64,000 nucleotides of DNA from Struthio camelus (GCF_040807025.1 NC_090947.1:3906001-3970000), one strand, 5' to 3'; positions 21,880-34,931 are shown, numbered from the stretch's first letter. The notes: a model not told the origin generated them from the sequence alone. A program made the numbers and translations.

Positions 21880-22300
21880 CAGGTCAGAGGGGCACCGTCT
21901 CATTAAAACCACCGTGGTCCTGAAACTGCACTGCAGACATTAAAGTGCAGTATTTTTCAATTAGAGCTGACGAATTCAATCAAAATTCCATAGATTAGGA
22001 TGAAATGAGGCATGGGTCATTTACAGGGGAATTTAATTGCAGAGCCATTAGACAAATAGTATATTTGCCATTCTCACATTATCCATCATTTTCGACATCA
22101 ATAGAAGGAACGGCATCTTTACTAATACAGCAGCACTTCCCAATCTCTGCCTGTAAACACTCCCTTTCCCCATAGCTCCTGATTATATCTGATTTCATTT
22201 AAAGCCATGGGGGATTATAAATGTTCATGCAATCAGGTTCATTAGGACTTCAAAAATCTCATTTCTGATTTGTATTGCTTTGCGGATCACCCGCCTCAGC
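21880..22300. promoter_or_regulatory. Strong candidate conserved enhancer upstream of GBX2
   Basis: About 420 bases of unique AT-rich sequence with no simple repeats, inside GC-rich DNA. Homeobox-type words recur: TCTCATTAAAACC, GACATTAAAGTGC, CAATTAGAGC, ATTCAATCAAAATTCC, ATAGATTAGG, TTTAATTGC, CATTAGAC, TGATTATATC and GGATTATAAATG. There is no open frame with exon features. It starts 4.4 kb upstream of the GBX2 ATG. Enhancer function is inference. Confidence 0.45.
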
Positions 22301-22894
22301 GCGGCGTGCGCGATGCCTTCTGCTTTGAAAAAAAAAAAAAAATCAAATGCGATTTCATTACCGGGGCCAGTTCGCGGCTTGATTATCCCCGTGATGAGTC
22401 TTTGCAGCCACCCAACCCCGAGGGCAGGCAGCCAGGTTTCTTCCCCCTGCCCCAAACCTCGGTACCCCCCAAAACCCTCCCTGTCTGCCCCAAACCGGCC
22501 CCGGGGCCCGATCCCGCTGCACCGGCAGCGGGAGAGACCCGCGCAGCCCGGCGGAGATTTTCCTCACAGAGGAAACACCCGACGGGCTGCCCCAAGGCTT
22601 TTTTTTGGGGAGGGGGGACTCTGATATTATTTTTCCCCCCACCCCAGCCCCAGCCCGGCTATTTAGGCGGCTCCTTGCGAACAGAGATGTGTGTGCAGCA
22701 GTGCGGGTAATTCTTATTATTTGTAAATTATTTTGAAGCCACTCCGCCAAAAGCTCACGGCCGGGACTCTCGGCGTTTTATTGCTGCAGGGTGGAAAATA
22801 AAAAAAAAAAAAAAACGAGCCGGACCAGCCCCACCACGAGAAAGAAAGGAAAAAAAAAAAGAAGAAGAAAAAAATAGGCGAGGAGCGAAAGTCT

Positions 22895-23235
22895 CTGGCA
22901 TTTTTCCTTAATAGCAGCTTAATATTAACTGCATTTCATAAAACACGCGCATCTAGATAGACTCACCAAAAACAAAAAAAAAAAGCTCTCCCAGAAAGCC
23001 TTCATTTCACCCAAATGCATCGTGCGCTCAGCGCTGTGTTAGCTGCCTCAGTAATTTAATTGGAATGAAACGTGAAAAATGTGTCATTTTTGAAGAATTT
23101 ATGCATCACTTCCTGGAAATCTCATTGTCTTAACTAGCAGCCTACTGTGTTCTGTTTAGCAGTCCTAATCGCGTTTTTATGTGTCTCCGTATTATAAGTT
23201 AATGCGACCTCCTGTCTTTAGCTGCTGAGGAAAAA
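22895..23235. promoter_or_regulatory. Candidate conserved enhancer
   Basis: A second AT-rich high-complexity island, interrupted by an A-run near 22975-22984. It contains TTAATATTAACTGC, CAGTAATTTAATTGG, GTGTCATTTTTG, CAGTCCTAATCGCG and TTATAAGTTAATGCG. It resembles the island at 21.9 kb in texture and setting. Confidence 0.4.
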
Positions 23236-25130
23236 AAAAATCCCATAACATCTGCATCCAAACAAGGCGCCGGCAGGAAAAGATACACCCCCCCCAAAAA
23301 AAGCGCTTCCCCCCCCCCCCCACAACCCGCCAGCCCAAACTTGCTAACTTCGCCCGCAGCAGCGCGCCCCGCGGTTGGATGGCTTAAACATTCCTCGAGG
23401 GGAGGCGGGGGGGGGGGAAGGAAAAAAAAGAAAAAAACCCACTAAACTCCCCCAAAACTATTTTTTTCCTTGTTTTGAGTGTATATGTTTCCCCCCACCC
23501 ACACACCCCAATACCCTTTTGGGGTTTGGCGTGCCGCAGCGCGGCGCGGCCGCCGTGCCCAGGGCGCCCCCTGCGGGCCGCGCCGCGCACTGCCGCCGCC
23601 GCCGCCGCCCACGCGTGTCCGCGGTGCCGCGGCGCCCCCCTGGCCAGCAGGTTTGTTTCGGGCTCAGGCCCGGCAGTAACGTTTTTTCCCCCTCTGGCCT
23701 TTTAAAACGTGATGTGCATTTTTTTTCTAATAGCAGGATGGCAAGTCGAAGTCGTGTGGTGTTGTTGTTTTTTTTTTTTCCGGAAAGGATGCGACCCCCG
23801 TGGTGGGACGCTACGTCCGCGCAAACTTGCCTCACGCTGATGTAAAACAGGCCCTTCTTCGTGCCTGCAAAAGCCTCATTAAAGGCACCGAAATTTCGTG
23901 AAGCGTTCACCCAGCCACGATATGTTTTCGCTGAGTCCCCTTTCCCCACCCTGCCTCAGCTCTGAGCGCCAAACTCCTGAAACAAACCCCGATGCCTAAC
24001 TGCCACCAAAACTACGAAGTGCCAGGTCTCTGCAGTGGTTTGGCCCGGGGGTTTTGCCTGGGGGCATTCCTGCACAGCACTGGGCTCGGAGGTGGTGGGC
24101 AGGCATCCAGGGCAGGGGACAGCAGGAGCCAAGGGTGCAACCCAGGGCCCCTTTCGCACCCCTATATAACTTGGGTGAGGGAAAGCAGTGGCAGCAGCAG
24201 GTGGAGTTCCTTTCCTTCCCCGTTTCTGTGCTGGTTGCTTCACAGGTGCCAGCTATGAGGGCCGGGGGTTTAATCTGTGTCCGGTGCACGTGGGCTATGT
24301 AAGCCATTAATTAGGCTGGAGGGGTGACTGCTAGTAGAGAGTCTTCTAGGTGGTGGGATGCAAAGTGCAGCCAAACACAATAAGGCTAAAGGGTTGTTGT
24401 TTTTATTCAATAGTTGCTATAACTAACTGGTGGGAAAATTTGGCAAGTGGGGCGGCAGTGCTTTTGCTGCGAGCAGTAAGGACAGCTGCTCTTCCAGAGG
24501 GTGGGTACGCACGCGTGCGTGCTTGCTTTGGTTCAACAGAGATTAACCTGGGGAGCCTGGTTGGCGGGAAGCAAATCTGATGGCAACAACAGCCCCCGCT
24601 GGCCCTCTACTCCTGGTGCTTTTGGCCAAGTCACCAGGCGCAAAGAAAGCCCAAATTTGCCCGTTCGGTGTATCCGCCCTGGGCACCCGATCAGGGTGAG
24701 CTCAGCGCAGGACAGGCTGGCGTGTCCTGGGGACGGCAGGCAAGCGGGTAAAACGAGGGGACCCTGTTTCCCCCATGCGTCCGACGCTGTGTGAGGCGAC
24801 TAGCTTTTCCCTGGTGGCGTGGACTTCGTAAGATGACTTGGTGAGGTTTAGTCTGAACGTAGCCTGTAAAACAGATCCCCATCTATAACTGTTGCCCCTG
24901 GAGGTTGTATCCTGCTAAGGGCTCTCAAGGTGCAGCTCCGGTCCTGGCCCGATTCAGCTTGCGCCATTCAGGGGAGAAAGCCGTCCAAAGCGATTTGAAG
25001 CACCCGTGGGCTGATTTCTTTTTAGCCATTGGATGCGTGTGCCTGCCTTCACGCACCTGAGGAGCCCTGCTGCTTTATAAAGCTCCTTTATAGCAAATAT
25101 TATTCACATCTGTAACGTACTTGTACAAGC

Positions 25131-25136
25131 TACTAA
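25131..25136 (-). terminator. ASB18: Poly(A) signal AATAAA for ASB18
   Basis: TTTATT on the plus strand is AATAAA on the coding strand, 184 bases after the stop. It is the first canonical signal. A second lies at 24402-24407. Confidence 0.5.
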
Positions 25137-25319
25137 TCATTTTATTACTCTTTATAGTCTATTTAAAGGCACAATTAGGAAAAAAGTCTATATGGAGTTA
25201 CAGCTTAAAGCATGCTTTACTTACATTACAAATCCCCCCAAAACAGGAATCGAATTGCCGCAGTGCACCGAGGCAAGGAGGTACAGCCGGAGGTGGTGGT
25301 CTGCGCCCATCTCGGCCCT

Positions 25320-25505
25320 TCAAAACACTGCTCCTTCGGGCTCCAGCAGCAGGTAGTCGCGCAGGGGCTTGGGCACGGGCAGCAAGGGGATCAGGCAGTG
25401 GCATTTGCTGCCAAACTTTTTCCGAATGGCAAAGCGACACAAATGTTGCAGGCACCGCGCTGTGCCCGATAGCCGAAAAAGGGACTCGTAGAAGGTCAGG
25501 TGCTG
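25320..25505 (-). CDS. ASB18: ASB18 last coding exon (SOCS box)
   Basis: A polypyrimidine tract and CAG acceptor (AG at 25507-25506) precede QHLTFYESLF. Sixty-one residues run to TGA at 25322-25320. The BC box reads CLQHLCRFAI, fitting L-x3-C-x3-I; the position before the Leu is Cys rather than the usual Ser/Thr/Pro, as I also recall for mammalian ASB18. The Cul5 box LPVP follows inside IPLLPVPKPLRDYLLLEPEG, a near-invariant ASB18 ending. Phase 0 in. Confidence 0.95.
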   Translation of the reverse strand, partial: QHLTFYESLFRLSGTARCLQHLCRFAIRKKFGSKCHCLIPLLPVPKPLRDYLLLEPEGAVF

Positions 25506-25961
25506 CTGAAAAAAGAGAAAGGGGGGGGGGGGGAAATGAGTTTTTTTTTTCTGTTCAGCCACGCAAACCAGAGAGATATAACTGATTTTCCTCTGGAAGC
25601 ACGTGTGGGAAGATACCGAGTCTCACCATAGGTGGTGTTTTGGGGAGTGTGTTTTCCTGCATGCCGAAAGCAGCATCCCTGCAGAAAAAGCCTTAAAGCT
25701 TTTTCCCCGCAGGGTTGAAGCAAGAGAGACCTGCTGATATCAAAGATGGGGCAGGCCGGGAGGGGGAAACAACCTCAGAGACCTGGCTGTACGGGGTCAG
25801 CTTGTCCCTAGCTCGGATTAAAACCTGTTTCTAGCGTGCCCTAGATCTCCCTGGTTCCCTTGACGGGAGCGCCACTGTGAGCCAGGGCACCTCGGGCTCG
25901 GTGGGCCATCTCCTCCTCCGGGCCAAGCTGTCCCCGTCAAAATGACCTGGGGCGGCCTCAC

Positions 25962-26075
25962 CTGAAACACCTCCTCTGGAATGGCCTCGGCCCACGTCTC
26001 TGACACAGCGATTTGCGAGTAGGAATTGAAGAGCATCTCGATGATCTCTGGCACGGCTGCGCAGGACTTCAACAC
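25962..26075 (-). CDS. ASB18: ASB18 exon encoding the ankyrin-SOCS linker
   Basis: Thirty-eight codons, from [19 protein letters not shown] to IPEEVFQ, bounded by a TAG acceptor and a GTGAGG donor, phase 0 at both ends. The sequence aligns closely with the same human exon (VLK-C-sVP--IE-LFNSY). Confidence 0.94.
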
Positions 26076-26934
26076 CTAGAGAGAAAATAGAGGTGACGGA
26101 GCCGGGGGTGAGGAAGAAAATCCTCGATAAATGCTTCCCGGGGGAGCAGAGCCTCGGCGCGCGGCAGCGGGGGCTCATCCCTTCCCACCCCAGCATCCAC
26201 AAAACGACAAGGAGATCAGTGCCAGGGCTCTGCTGTGCTGCTGCTTTCCCCGGGAGCGGCGTTTGCTTTTCGTTTAATGCTTTTGGCTTGCGTGCTGTAA
26301 GCTGGGATAACGTTTTCCTTTATTGTTGGAAGTAAAAAGCAATGGCACGCGTAGGCCTAAGAAGGCTGAGCTGGCAGCTGATGTACCACGCTGGTCTCCG
26401 CTTGCCTGCGAGAGAGACAGGAAAGCCCTTGCTTCTAAACCTCCGTGCCAAGGCTAGTTTCAGCCCCTCCTTTGCCCCGTCTCCTTTTCTTCTGGGGACG
26501 GGCTGGATGTGTTCAGCTCCATTGCCGTGTCACATTTGCATTTCGGTGTCCCGTCGCTCCTGGCAGTGATGGAAACCACAGCGTTGGCAGTCCCATCTCG
26601 CTGCCTGGCTTGGGGTGGCCCTTGAGTCTCTGTTGTGCTTTGCAAAGTGCTCGGGTACTGACCGCAAAAGCACCCGAGGTGCAACGGGACAGCAGGACGT
26701 GCAGGAGTCCAATTTTGGGAACAACCCGCCAGGAGATTCCTGACCATGGCTCTGGTCAGCCCTGAAGGTCCAATCCTACCATTGGCCAGCTGAATCTTCA
26801 CTGATGTCCCCCCCACCATCTACCTCCCACAGGGGTGACCTTGCTGGGGCCATCTATCGCCTCCACATCCCTGAAGATGCTCAGAGGAGGAGAAGCCGAG
26901 GCCACCGAGCCCCCAGCCCTGGAGGAGCACGTAC

Positions 26935-27445
26935 CTTCATGAAGGCGCTGGGCCAGATCTTTTGGGAGCCGTGGTTGAGCAGCACCTGGACGCAGAGGTA
27001 AGGCCGCAGCTCCCGCTTGTAGGCGGCCGCCTGCAGCACGCAGCCCAGCGGGGAGAGGCCATTGTAGTCGATGGCGTTGACGTCGGCGCCGCGCCGCAGG
27101 AGGTAGCGGGCCAGGCGGTGGTTGGCGTGGCTGCAGGCCTTGTGCAGAGGGCTGCGGCGGGCCTCGTCGCGGGCCTCGACGTCGGCGCCGTGCCGCACCA
27201 GGAGCCGGCAGAGCTGCAGGCAGCCGTCCTGGTCCTCGTCCTGGTCCTGGGGCGCCTGCCCGCAGAGCACGCTGAGCGGCGTCTCCTCCCGCGTGTTCCT
27301 CTCGTCCACACTGGCGCCGTGCGCCAGGTAGAGCTGGGCGTGCTCGTAGAGGCCGTGCCGGGCCGCGACGTGCAGCGCCGTGTCGCCCGTGTCTTCGGCG
27401 GGCAGGTCGACAGCGGCGCCGTGTTTCAGCAGGAGCTTGGCGCAC
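26935..27445 (-). CDS. ASB18: ASB18 exon with ankyrin repeats 3-7
   Basis: A TTTGCAG acceptor precedes the exon, whose first base completes a glycine codon. It encodes repeats around CAKLLLKHGAAVD, GDTALHVAARHGLYEHAQLYL, TPLSVLC (with an acidic DQDEDQDG loop), RRSPLHKACSHANHRLARYLL and GLSPLGCVLQ, and ends LNHGSQKIWPSAFMK before a GTACGT donor. It is very GC-rich with a local CpG island, and the opposite strand is open through most of it as a shadow. Confidence 0.95.
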
Positions 27446-28290
27446 CTGCAAAGAGACAGGGTGTTGGCAGCCTGTGGTGGGGGGTTTGGGGCTTGACGAG
27501 CCGCGGGGATGACCGTGGCTGGGATGGGGACTTGCACCACAGGGGTTGAGTGAACCGGCTGTGGCTGCCTTGATTTGCTCAGTCCAGCCTGGGGAAGGGC
27601 TTTTGGCTGCTGTCTCTGGTCCCACCCCGCTGTGCCGAGCTGGCAGGGCTGGGGAGACTGGTGGGAGGCTGCCGCCAGAGCTGGGGAGGTGCAGACCATT
27701 GGAGCAAAGAGCAAGGGCCTCCTTCATCCTAAGAGCCCTGTCCTAGGAGAGGTCTCCTGTGATGTGGAGATGGGAGCAGCTAAAAATCTCTGTGGCTTTG
27801 CCTTCACTTGAGGTGGGGGAAAAGGTATGTTTTCTCAAAGAGATGAGGCAAATGAGATGAAACTCGAGAGCTGAGGGTGAGATTGGGGAAAGAAGATGTA
27901 TATTGGGGAACGGGCTGAAATGCAGAAGGCCTCCTGCCTGGCAGGTGCCATCTGGGAGAGGATGCAAGGAGTGTCACAGCCATGCCGGCTGGCTGTGCAG
28001 TCCTGGGAGCCTGCGTGGCACCGCCAAAGCCTGGTAGGGTTCGGCCGCAGAGCAGAAGAGTTTCTGGGGCAGCTTCCTCTGTGAGGGTCATAGGAAAGAA
28101 CTGGGAGATGGACTGTGACCAGCTTGTGAAAGGGCTTGTGCAGAGGCCTAGGCTGGAGGCTGGACCTGGTGGTAGCACAGCATGCCCAAGAGATGCCAAC
28201 TGCAGCAGGCACTGTGCACAGGCTGTGCACCCTACCTGCCTGCAGCACCCCAGGAGCCTCTACAGGTCCCGGGGCTGGTGCAGGGATTGC

Positions 28291-28332
28291 TTCTGGGTTG
28301 GCCTGGCCCCATTCTGGGTTGGCCTGGCCCCC
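28291..28332. repeat. 21-bp tandem duplication
   Basis: Two head-to-tail copies of a 21-base unit beginning TTCTGGGTTGGCCTGGCCCC, differing only at the last base. This is a recent-looking slippage event. Confidence 0.85.
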
Positions 28333-31300
28333 ATGCTGCTGAGCAGCACCACTTCTGTTGCCCTCCCAGCACTTGGGAATTGCCCCCGTCCAGGCAGCAA
28401 CCAGCCAGCAAGGTTGGCCGTGGAGGTACCAGGATGGGTGAGTCCCAGTTGGTGAGGCACGCGGGGCGCATTAGGCCATTGCGGAGACGTGTGAGACAAC
28501 CAGCCCCTTCATGCAATCATGCTGCCGTGAAGCCTTCAGCGGTGATGGGGCTGGCCGTTCCCTTCACAGCTTGCTCTCTGCAGCCAAGAATCCTCCTGAC
28601 AAATGGAAAGGAGTCCAAGAGGCACAGTCTGCCCCCACGATGGTGGCTGTTTTTTCTTTTTTTTTCTTTTTTGTTCCTCGTGTGCGTGTGAGTAAGTGGA
28701 TGTGATCAGCCGATGGCACTGGCAGTGACACGGCAGCCCTGTGGTGTCCAGCCCCGCGTGGCACAGAGGGGGCTGGTGGCACTTGGGTTAGCGTGAGGGG
28801 CCAGGGCACAGAGGGGTTATTTTTGCGTTTTTTCTTCTGTCCGAAGAGTCTTTCAGAGCTGCTCTTGACTTGTTCAGGAGATGCACAAGGAAGAGAGAGA
28901 ACAAGAGAGTGAGCGTGAGGGTGCACATGCGCCCATGTCCTGTCCTGGGATATAAAACCCACTCTTTTATAGTGTAAGTTATAGGGCTGGTTCTGCTGGT
29001 CGGCAGAAGACGTTTTGCCCTGGTAATAGCTGGATTCTCCTCCTCATCTTCCCTTTCCTGAGCTTGCAGGAGGCAGCTGGCCCCAGGGCTTGATGGGATT
29101 CAGTAGGATGCTCGCCATCCTTGGTGATAGGGGGTCTGAAAAAGCCACCCTGGGCTGCTTTTACATATCAAGACCACATTTTCCGGGATAGATACTCCAG
29201 GGCCTTTGTGCGGAGATTGTTTCTGCAGCCTTTGCAGGTTTGATACCTCCAGATGCTGCCGACTCTGCTGGACCCCTCTGGGGGCGGATGGACCTCGAAG
29301 GGTGGGAGCAGGGGTGCTGCACTGCCATGAACACATTCCACTAGGGGCTGTGCTTATGGACCAACAGATCAGTAACTGTACCGTTGCGTCAGCCCCGAAG
29401 TCTTGGGTGTTACCAACCGGGGCCCTGCCAAGAAATCACTTCACTGTCTTGAAGGTTGCAAGATGCTTGGAGAACCCCAAGCTAGCTTTTGGATTTGCGT
29501 TTCTGACTTGGAGGCTGCACAGCGTGCACAGATCTTATTTGCAATATTTTTCTCTGAGCTAGCCCCCTCCTTGTTTTTTGAAAATCAAAATTTTTCACCT
29601 GAAATAGTTGTCCTCCAAACCTAAGCTTTACCAAATGCATAGTCAGCAGTGCAGGTGATGAAATCAGAGGGGCTGGTCTTGATGGATATTTGTCTCTGCT
29701 TTGTATTTTGGAGACGGTTGAATGCACACAGTAGCTCTTGTAATCTCTTGAAAATTCCCCATTTACTCTAAAATCTTTCTGAAGTGACAGCTCGTCTCAC
29801 CGGGCTTTTTTGGGATGAGCCCTCTGCTGCTGGCCAGCAAAACTTTGCTGGGGAGGGTCCGGTGTTGGAGCAAATCACACCTCAATTTGAGCACATTTGC
29901 TGGTCTTGCCTGCTCCTGACAGCCACAAATTTGCAGCCCTAATTATAATGACTCTCTTGAGACCTCTCTGGGTTAGCTTAATACCACCGTCGTGTTTAGC
30001 TCTGACACGTCTCCTGGGGTAAGCCCAGTAGCTGGTGTCGACTTCTGCAGGGAAGAATGGGAAAAAAAAATAGTTTTAACTTGGGTGCAAAACATGCAGC
30101 ACCCTAGGCAGTGAGAAAAATAACTATTTTTTTTCTTTTTTTCTTTTCTTTTATAGGTTGTGCTTAAAGTGCCTCTGCTCCTTCTGGTGGTGGGCAAGGA
30201 AGTGGTGTCTGTTAAGGCAGTGCTGGGAGACCCCAACCAGAAGTAAAGCACCATTTTTTGCCCAGCGCTTTGTGTGGAGAGTTTGCCCAGGCCAGAAGAT
30301 TGACACCTACACGGACAGGACAGAGGGAATATTCGTATGTCCTTGCTTCGCAGGTAAAGGAAACGATATGCCACGGGTTAAAAATCCCCAATATTCCTCT
30401 AGAAATATGAGGAGGGGAAGTTGCACGCTCCTTGGATGCTGTTTGGCTGAGCAGCCGTCCTTTTCCGCCAAGGATTTTCAGTGGCTTCATCTGGTCCAAG
30501 CTGCTGCAAGAAGCCTGAGTTGTTTCATCCTGATTTTTTTCTCTCTAAATAATACTTCTTCCCCACCAAAAGGGGAATGTCGGTGCGGGGTTAGAGGTAA
30601 GGGATGATTTGCCCCGGGTCAGGGGAAATCACGCGGGCCCTGCAAGGAACCCGCACCTGGGTATATGCTCTTATTTTAGCCTCTAATCGCTGCTGGTGAA
30701 CTCATGCTCTTTACTGCTTTGCCAGTGTTTCCAGCCTCTTTTTTTATTAATATGCTGCTATTCACTATCAGATTAGATTAAAAATCCCTTTCGACAAGGC
30801 TCAGCTACCACTTGCTGCTTTTGCTGGGTTCTTCTCCAGCCTGTTTTTCTGGGAAGGTTGCAAGAAGCCCTGGGTGTAGTTTAGAAGAAATTCAGACATG
30901 GGGGAGCAGAGTAAAGAGGTTTCATTCCCACCCAGGCTGCTGCCGGCTGGGACCTCAGGGTGGCTCAGGTGACAGCAGTTCCCCTGGAGTGAGGGCTAAA
31001 CAGCCACACGCGGCTGTACCTAATTTTAGCTAGTTTACCTACATGCTTCCTAACCTGTTGGTGGGCAACGGGTAACACAGCTGAGCATCTCGCTGCTTGT
31101 GCAAGGTGCTTCTTAGGTCAAACTTGCACCGGCTCATACGACCTGATCTGTGAACAGCTAATACTATTGGTATTTCAAGTTAGCCTCGCACTTGGCTTCT
31201 GACCGAAGGCAACTCAAACTAAGGGAATAATATGATTTGGGTTTTATTTTCCTTCTTCACCCGCCGATAGAGTCGTCGCAGCCTTTGGTGGGCAGTATCT

Positions 31301-34300
31301 AGAGGGTGACGTACCCACGGTCTCGGCTCACGTAAACCAAGCAAACTCCTCTAGCCCACGTTTTCCCTGCTGCAGCGGTCTGGAAGAAACAAAATGCCAG
31401 GGATTTGAGCTCCCAGTGACCTGGCAGGGTGCCAGGCTGGCCGGGGCATCTCCAGAGAGGTTTTTGGGAGGGAGCTGGTTGGTGAGATCATGAGCTGCGA
31501 GTCCCTCTGCTCCGGGGCGGTGGCTTGCATTAGCTCCAGCAGGCAGGTAGCTTCAGGTGCTGGTGAGTGGTCCCTACTGCTAATTTGGGCTGATGTGAGT
31601 TCCTGGTGGCACACGTCTGTCACCTTCTCCTGCCCTGCTCTCTGGCTTTTAGCCTTCATCCTGTCTCCTGTGCCAGCGTTATCTTCGTCTCCCCTCCAGC
31701 TGCCTCCCCCTCCGAGCATCCCAGTTGGCCCTGGCAGAGCAGCGCTGAATGAAACTGCTGCTCGGTGGCCTTGGGTGGGGAAAAAGCTCAGGCTGGGAAA
31801 GCTGGGTTTAGGTTGAAACAGGATGCAAGGAATAACCACCAGGAGGAGCAGGAGGTTGGGGCAGGCGGGAAGCAGAGGCTTTAGGAAAATCCTGTTCCCA
31901 GAACCCACTCAGGCCCTCAGGTTTCTCAGCCTAAGTCCCCTATTTGTGCTTTTTTTCCTCCTCCTTGGGGCCAAAGTGAGGCTTTCCCTTCCTCCACTTG
32001 TTTGGTTTTCTTGGTAAGAGGGAATGTCTCACATTCTGCCCGTGACTTAATGCAGTTTTGATCCAGCTCGGAAAACACAAGCTCGGGTCTGAATGCTTAT
32101 TTATTTTTAATTTCCTCAGCAAAGAGAAAGGAAGCCTTTCTTTTTTTTTTTTTTTTTCTTTCCCCTTTAAAAGGGTAAATTTGCCTGACGGGCGCTCCCA
32201 GCCCTCCTGGTGAATCAACCACAGAAACATCGGCAGCATGGCGCCGAGGGCTGCCTGTGGGAACTTTCCCTGGCGGATGGCGGTTCCTCTCCTTTTGGTG
32301 GGTCTCGGGCAGGCGCCGCGGCTTGTGTGGCACCAACTCGGTCGTGCTGTTGTTGGAGCATTGCTTTGCCAAGGGCTGTTTGTCCTCAGTGCCGGAGCTC
32401 CTGCTACTTTTTGCTCCGCGAGCTCCTCGTCCGGGAGACGTGCCATCCTCACTGCCCAGCTGCAGGGCTGTTCCCTGCCTGGGACTTTGTCTCGCAGCCT
32501 GTTGGGTTGGGCTTCGCTGTTTTTTGGGCTTGTTCTTTCTCTTTTGACTGCTGAACTTACACCAGCTTTCACTTCAGGAGACTTCTTCCTCGAGAACAAC
32601 ACTTCTGTGCTTTATTTTTATTTATTTATTTATTTTTCTTTTCAGTACCTCTTTCCCTTTGGGAAATCTTAGAAGCCCAGGAACAGCCTCTCCTAGACCA
32701 GTGCAAGGTATTTGTTTCAGATAGAGGAATTCAGGTGTTTTCTTTTTGACAAAATTTTAGTTTGCTTCTGATGGTGCTAAGGATCACCATGAGATGCAGG
32801 GCCACCAGTAAGCAATGGGGTGTGCTTGCTTAGCCCTGAGTTTGCCATGTCGCATCACCCCCAGTGCAGAAGAGGGTGGCTATCCATGGCCAACTTGTCC
32901 AGTCCTCCCGGATCTGCCTTCTGCCTGAACTATCCTCCTGTAGCAGCCCCTAAGCATTTTGCGCTGCGGTCTCCTCAAGTTGTCTGGTCTTGCACTTGTT
33001 CCCTGCCCCCATCATTTTCTGAACGGAGACCATTGGTCAGTGAGTCTCCTCCCGCCTTGGCTAATCTCAAAGTTTGTCTCCCATCCTTCAGGGCTAGAGG
33101 CTGGGAGACACAAGGCGACTCTGTTTTTGGTTCTCATGTTGGAGGCAGAGCTCAAAAAAGTGACTGCAAAGGTTCGCTCTGGTGAGGAAAAAACTCCTTT
33201 CATGCCCTTGGGTTTAAGGTACTTGAGAAATATAATTTTGGAGAGGGTTGGGTGGCATTAGTACAACGAGGGGGAGAGAGAGGGTCGGTGGCTAATGGTA
33301 TTTTGAGGGATGGGAGTGGCAACGCTGGTACCTTTTCCTTGCATTAGCAGGTACCTCGGGCTTGAGGGACAGACAGATGCTTAATTTAAGGAGCTGCATG
33401 CATGAATGGCTGTGTCCGTAACTACTGGATGCTTAAATTGGAAGTGCTCTGGGCAGCTTGAGGGTCTTTGGGTGCTCTGACCATTGTCTCGCTCAGCAGG
33501 TAATGTGCGCTGGGGAATAGGACAACGCTGAGCCGTAAGTAAAAGCTGCAAATAGCTAAGGGCTGCATCTTGTTTCCTCATCCCTCTGCTTGACAACCCT
33601 TCTTCCTCAGGTGAAAGGCTGGAGGAAGAAAACCCTGGGAGATTCCTCCCCTGGTAGGCTCTCCTGCCTGCTGGCAGGTTGTATGGGAGTCGTGTGGTCT
33701 TGGAGAGCTATTTTTTCCAAGTTTAAAGGAAAGCTGTAAAATAAAGGCTCAGCTGGCACCTGCGGTAGCATTGGCCATCAGGCTCATCAGGGGTGACCGT
33801 GGTGGGAAGGGGCTCCCAGGCCCGGCTGGCCACAGGGGGCTTTGCGCCAGCCTCGTCCTCCTGCCAGCTGCCCCAAGCATGGGAAGTGTGAACCCGCTCT
33901 CCTACCCGCTCAGCTCCTGGTGCCACCAAGGAAGTTGGGAATCCTTCTCTTGCCCTCGGCTATTTTTATTTTGGGGAGAGGGCTCCAGTGAAGCTGTTCT
34001 CCTTTAATCAACCCAGCGTTAGAGGGAAAAGAGAGAGAGACCGGGAGAGAGTGCAGTGAATTTAGAGACTCATCTTACCCCACCATGTTAATTATCTCTG
34101 CTGTAAAAAAGAGGTCAAGGAGAGGAACTCTACTAAATAGGGCGATGTTGGCATGAACAGCTCCTAAAGTGAAGAAGGCAAGACTGAACTTTACTGGAAC
34201 TTTTTTTTTTAAATCTCTTCAAAAAGCTCCTAGATTAAAGCTCTGATATCCTTTTTGTTGAAATCTCATGGATTCTGAAGCTCAAATGGCTGGAAGGAAG

Positions 34301-34522
34301 CCCAGATAATTTTTTTTATCCCAGTCACTGAGAGGCTCAAAGGTTTTAAGTCCTGCCCCCATGGTGAATTGCCGAGTATAGGGGAATATAGAAGAACCCG
34401 GCACATAGGTGTTCTGGCCATTGTTATCAAGAGGGAGAAAAATAAAATAGCTCTCTATGTAGGTCAATGACCTGCTCTTTATTGTCAGTAAAAAATTAAG
34501 GATGACCTAAAATCTACTACTT

Positions 34523-34545
34523 AAAAAAAAAAAAAAAAAAAAAAA
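34523..34545. repeat. A23 homopolymer
   Basis: Twenty-three adenines in an ASB18 intron. No LINE 3' end or processed gene is visible on its left, so a retroposon tail is not supported. Confidence 0.85.
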
Positions 34546-34931
34546 GGCAAGGTAAAGTAGTCTTCCCCCTAATCAAAGAGGAAATGTTTGTGTTACCTAA
34601 AGCTTGACCTCCTCAGTCTCTAACTTTAGCAAAGTCTTTGCCATTGAAAAGCAGTGGTCGAAACCTCAAACCCTGTCTGAAACGTCTACTAATTTTTGAT
34701 CTTTCAAGGGAGTCGGCTTACTTCTTGTAGAAGCCCCCGTAGCGCTGGCTCGTGTAGTTAAGGGTCTCTCGGCCTTTCTGTTACAAAGTCCCCGTATTCG
34801 AGGGCTCCTAGCTCAGCCGTTGGCGTGCCGTGCCTGCCCGCTCCCTGCATTGCCGGCTTCACCCGCCATCCACCCGCTGGAGGGAAGAGCCGAGCACCTC
34901 GGCTTCCCGCCTGGCCGCGCCGGCTCCTTAC

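Larger units (their letters stand above)
18061..25119. other. GBX2-ASB18 intergenic region
   Basis: About 7 kb with no supported exon. It alternates homopolymers, G-rich low-complexity stretches and AT-rich islands listed separately. Open frames in the GC-rich parts overlap on several frames and lack family features. 23500-23700 is a short CpG-rich patch with CCCACGCGTG at 23608-23617. 23960-25000 holds nothing recognised. Confidence 0.5.
27446..34931 (-). other. ASB18: ASB18 large intron (7.5 kb)
   Basis: GTAAGG donor (AG-rich context CTGGG|GTAAGG) and TTTGCAG acceptor. No exon or repeat family recognised inside. It contains an (ATTT)n tract near 32609-32636, a 23-base A run at 34523-34545 and a 21-bp tandem duplication at 28291-28332. 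Confidence 0.85.

Noticed and set aside
26962-27549. 195-codon plus-strand frame opposite ASB18
   Set aside because: It is antisense to a real, conserved ankyrin exon, and its openness follows from codon composition.
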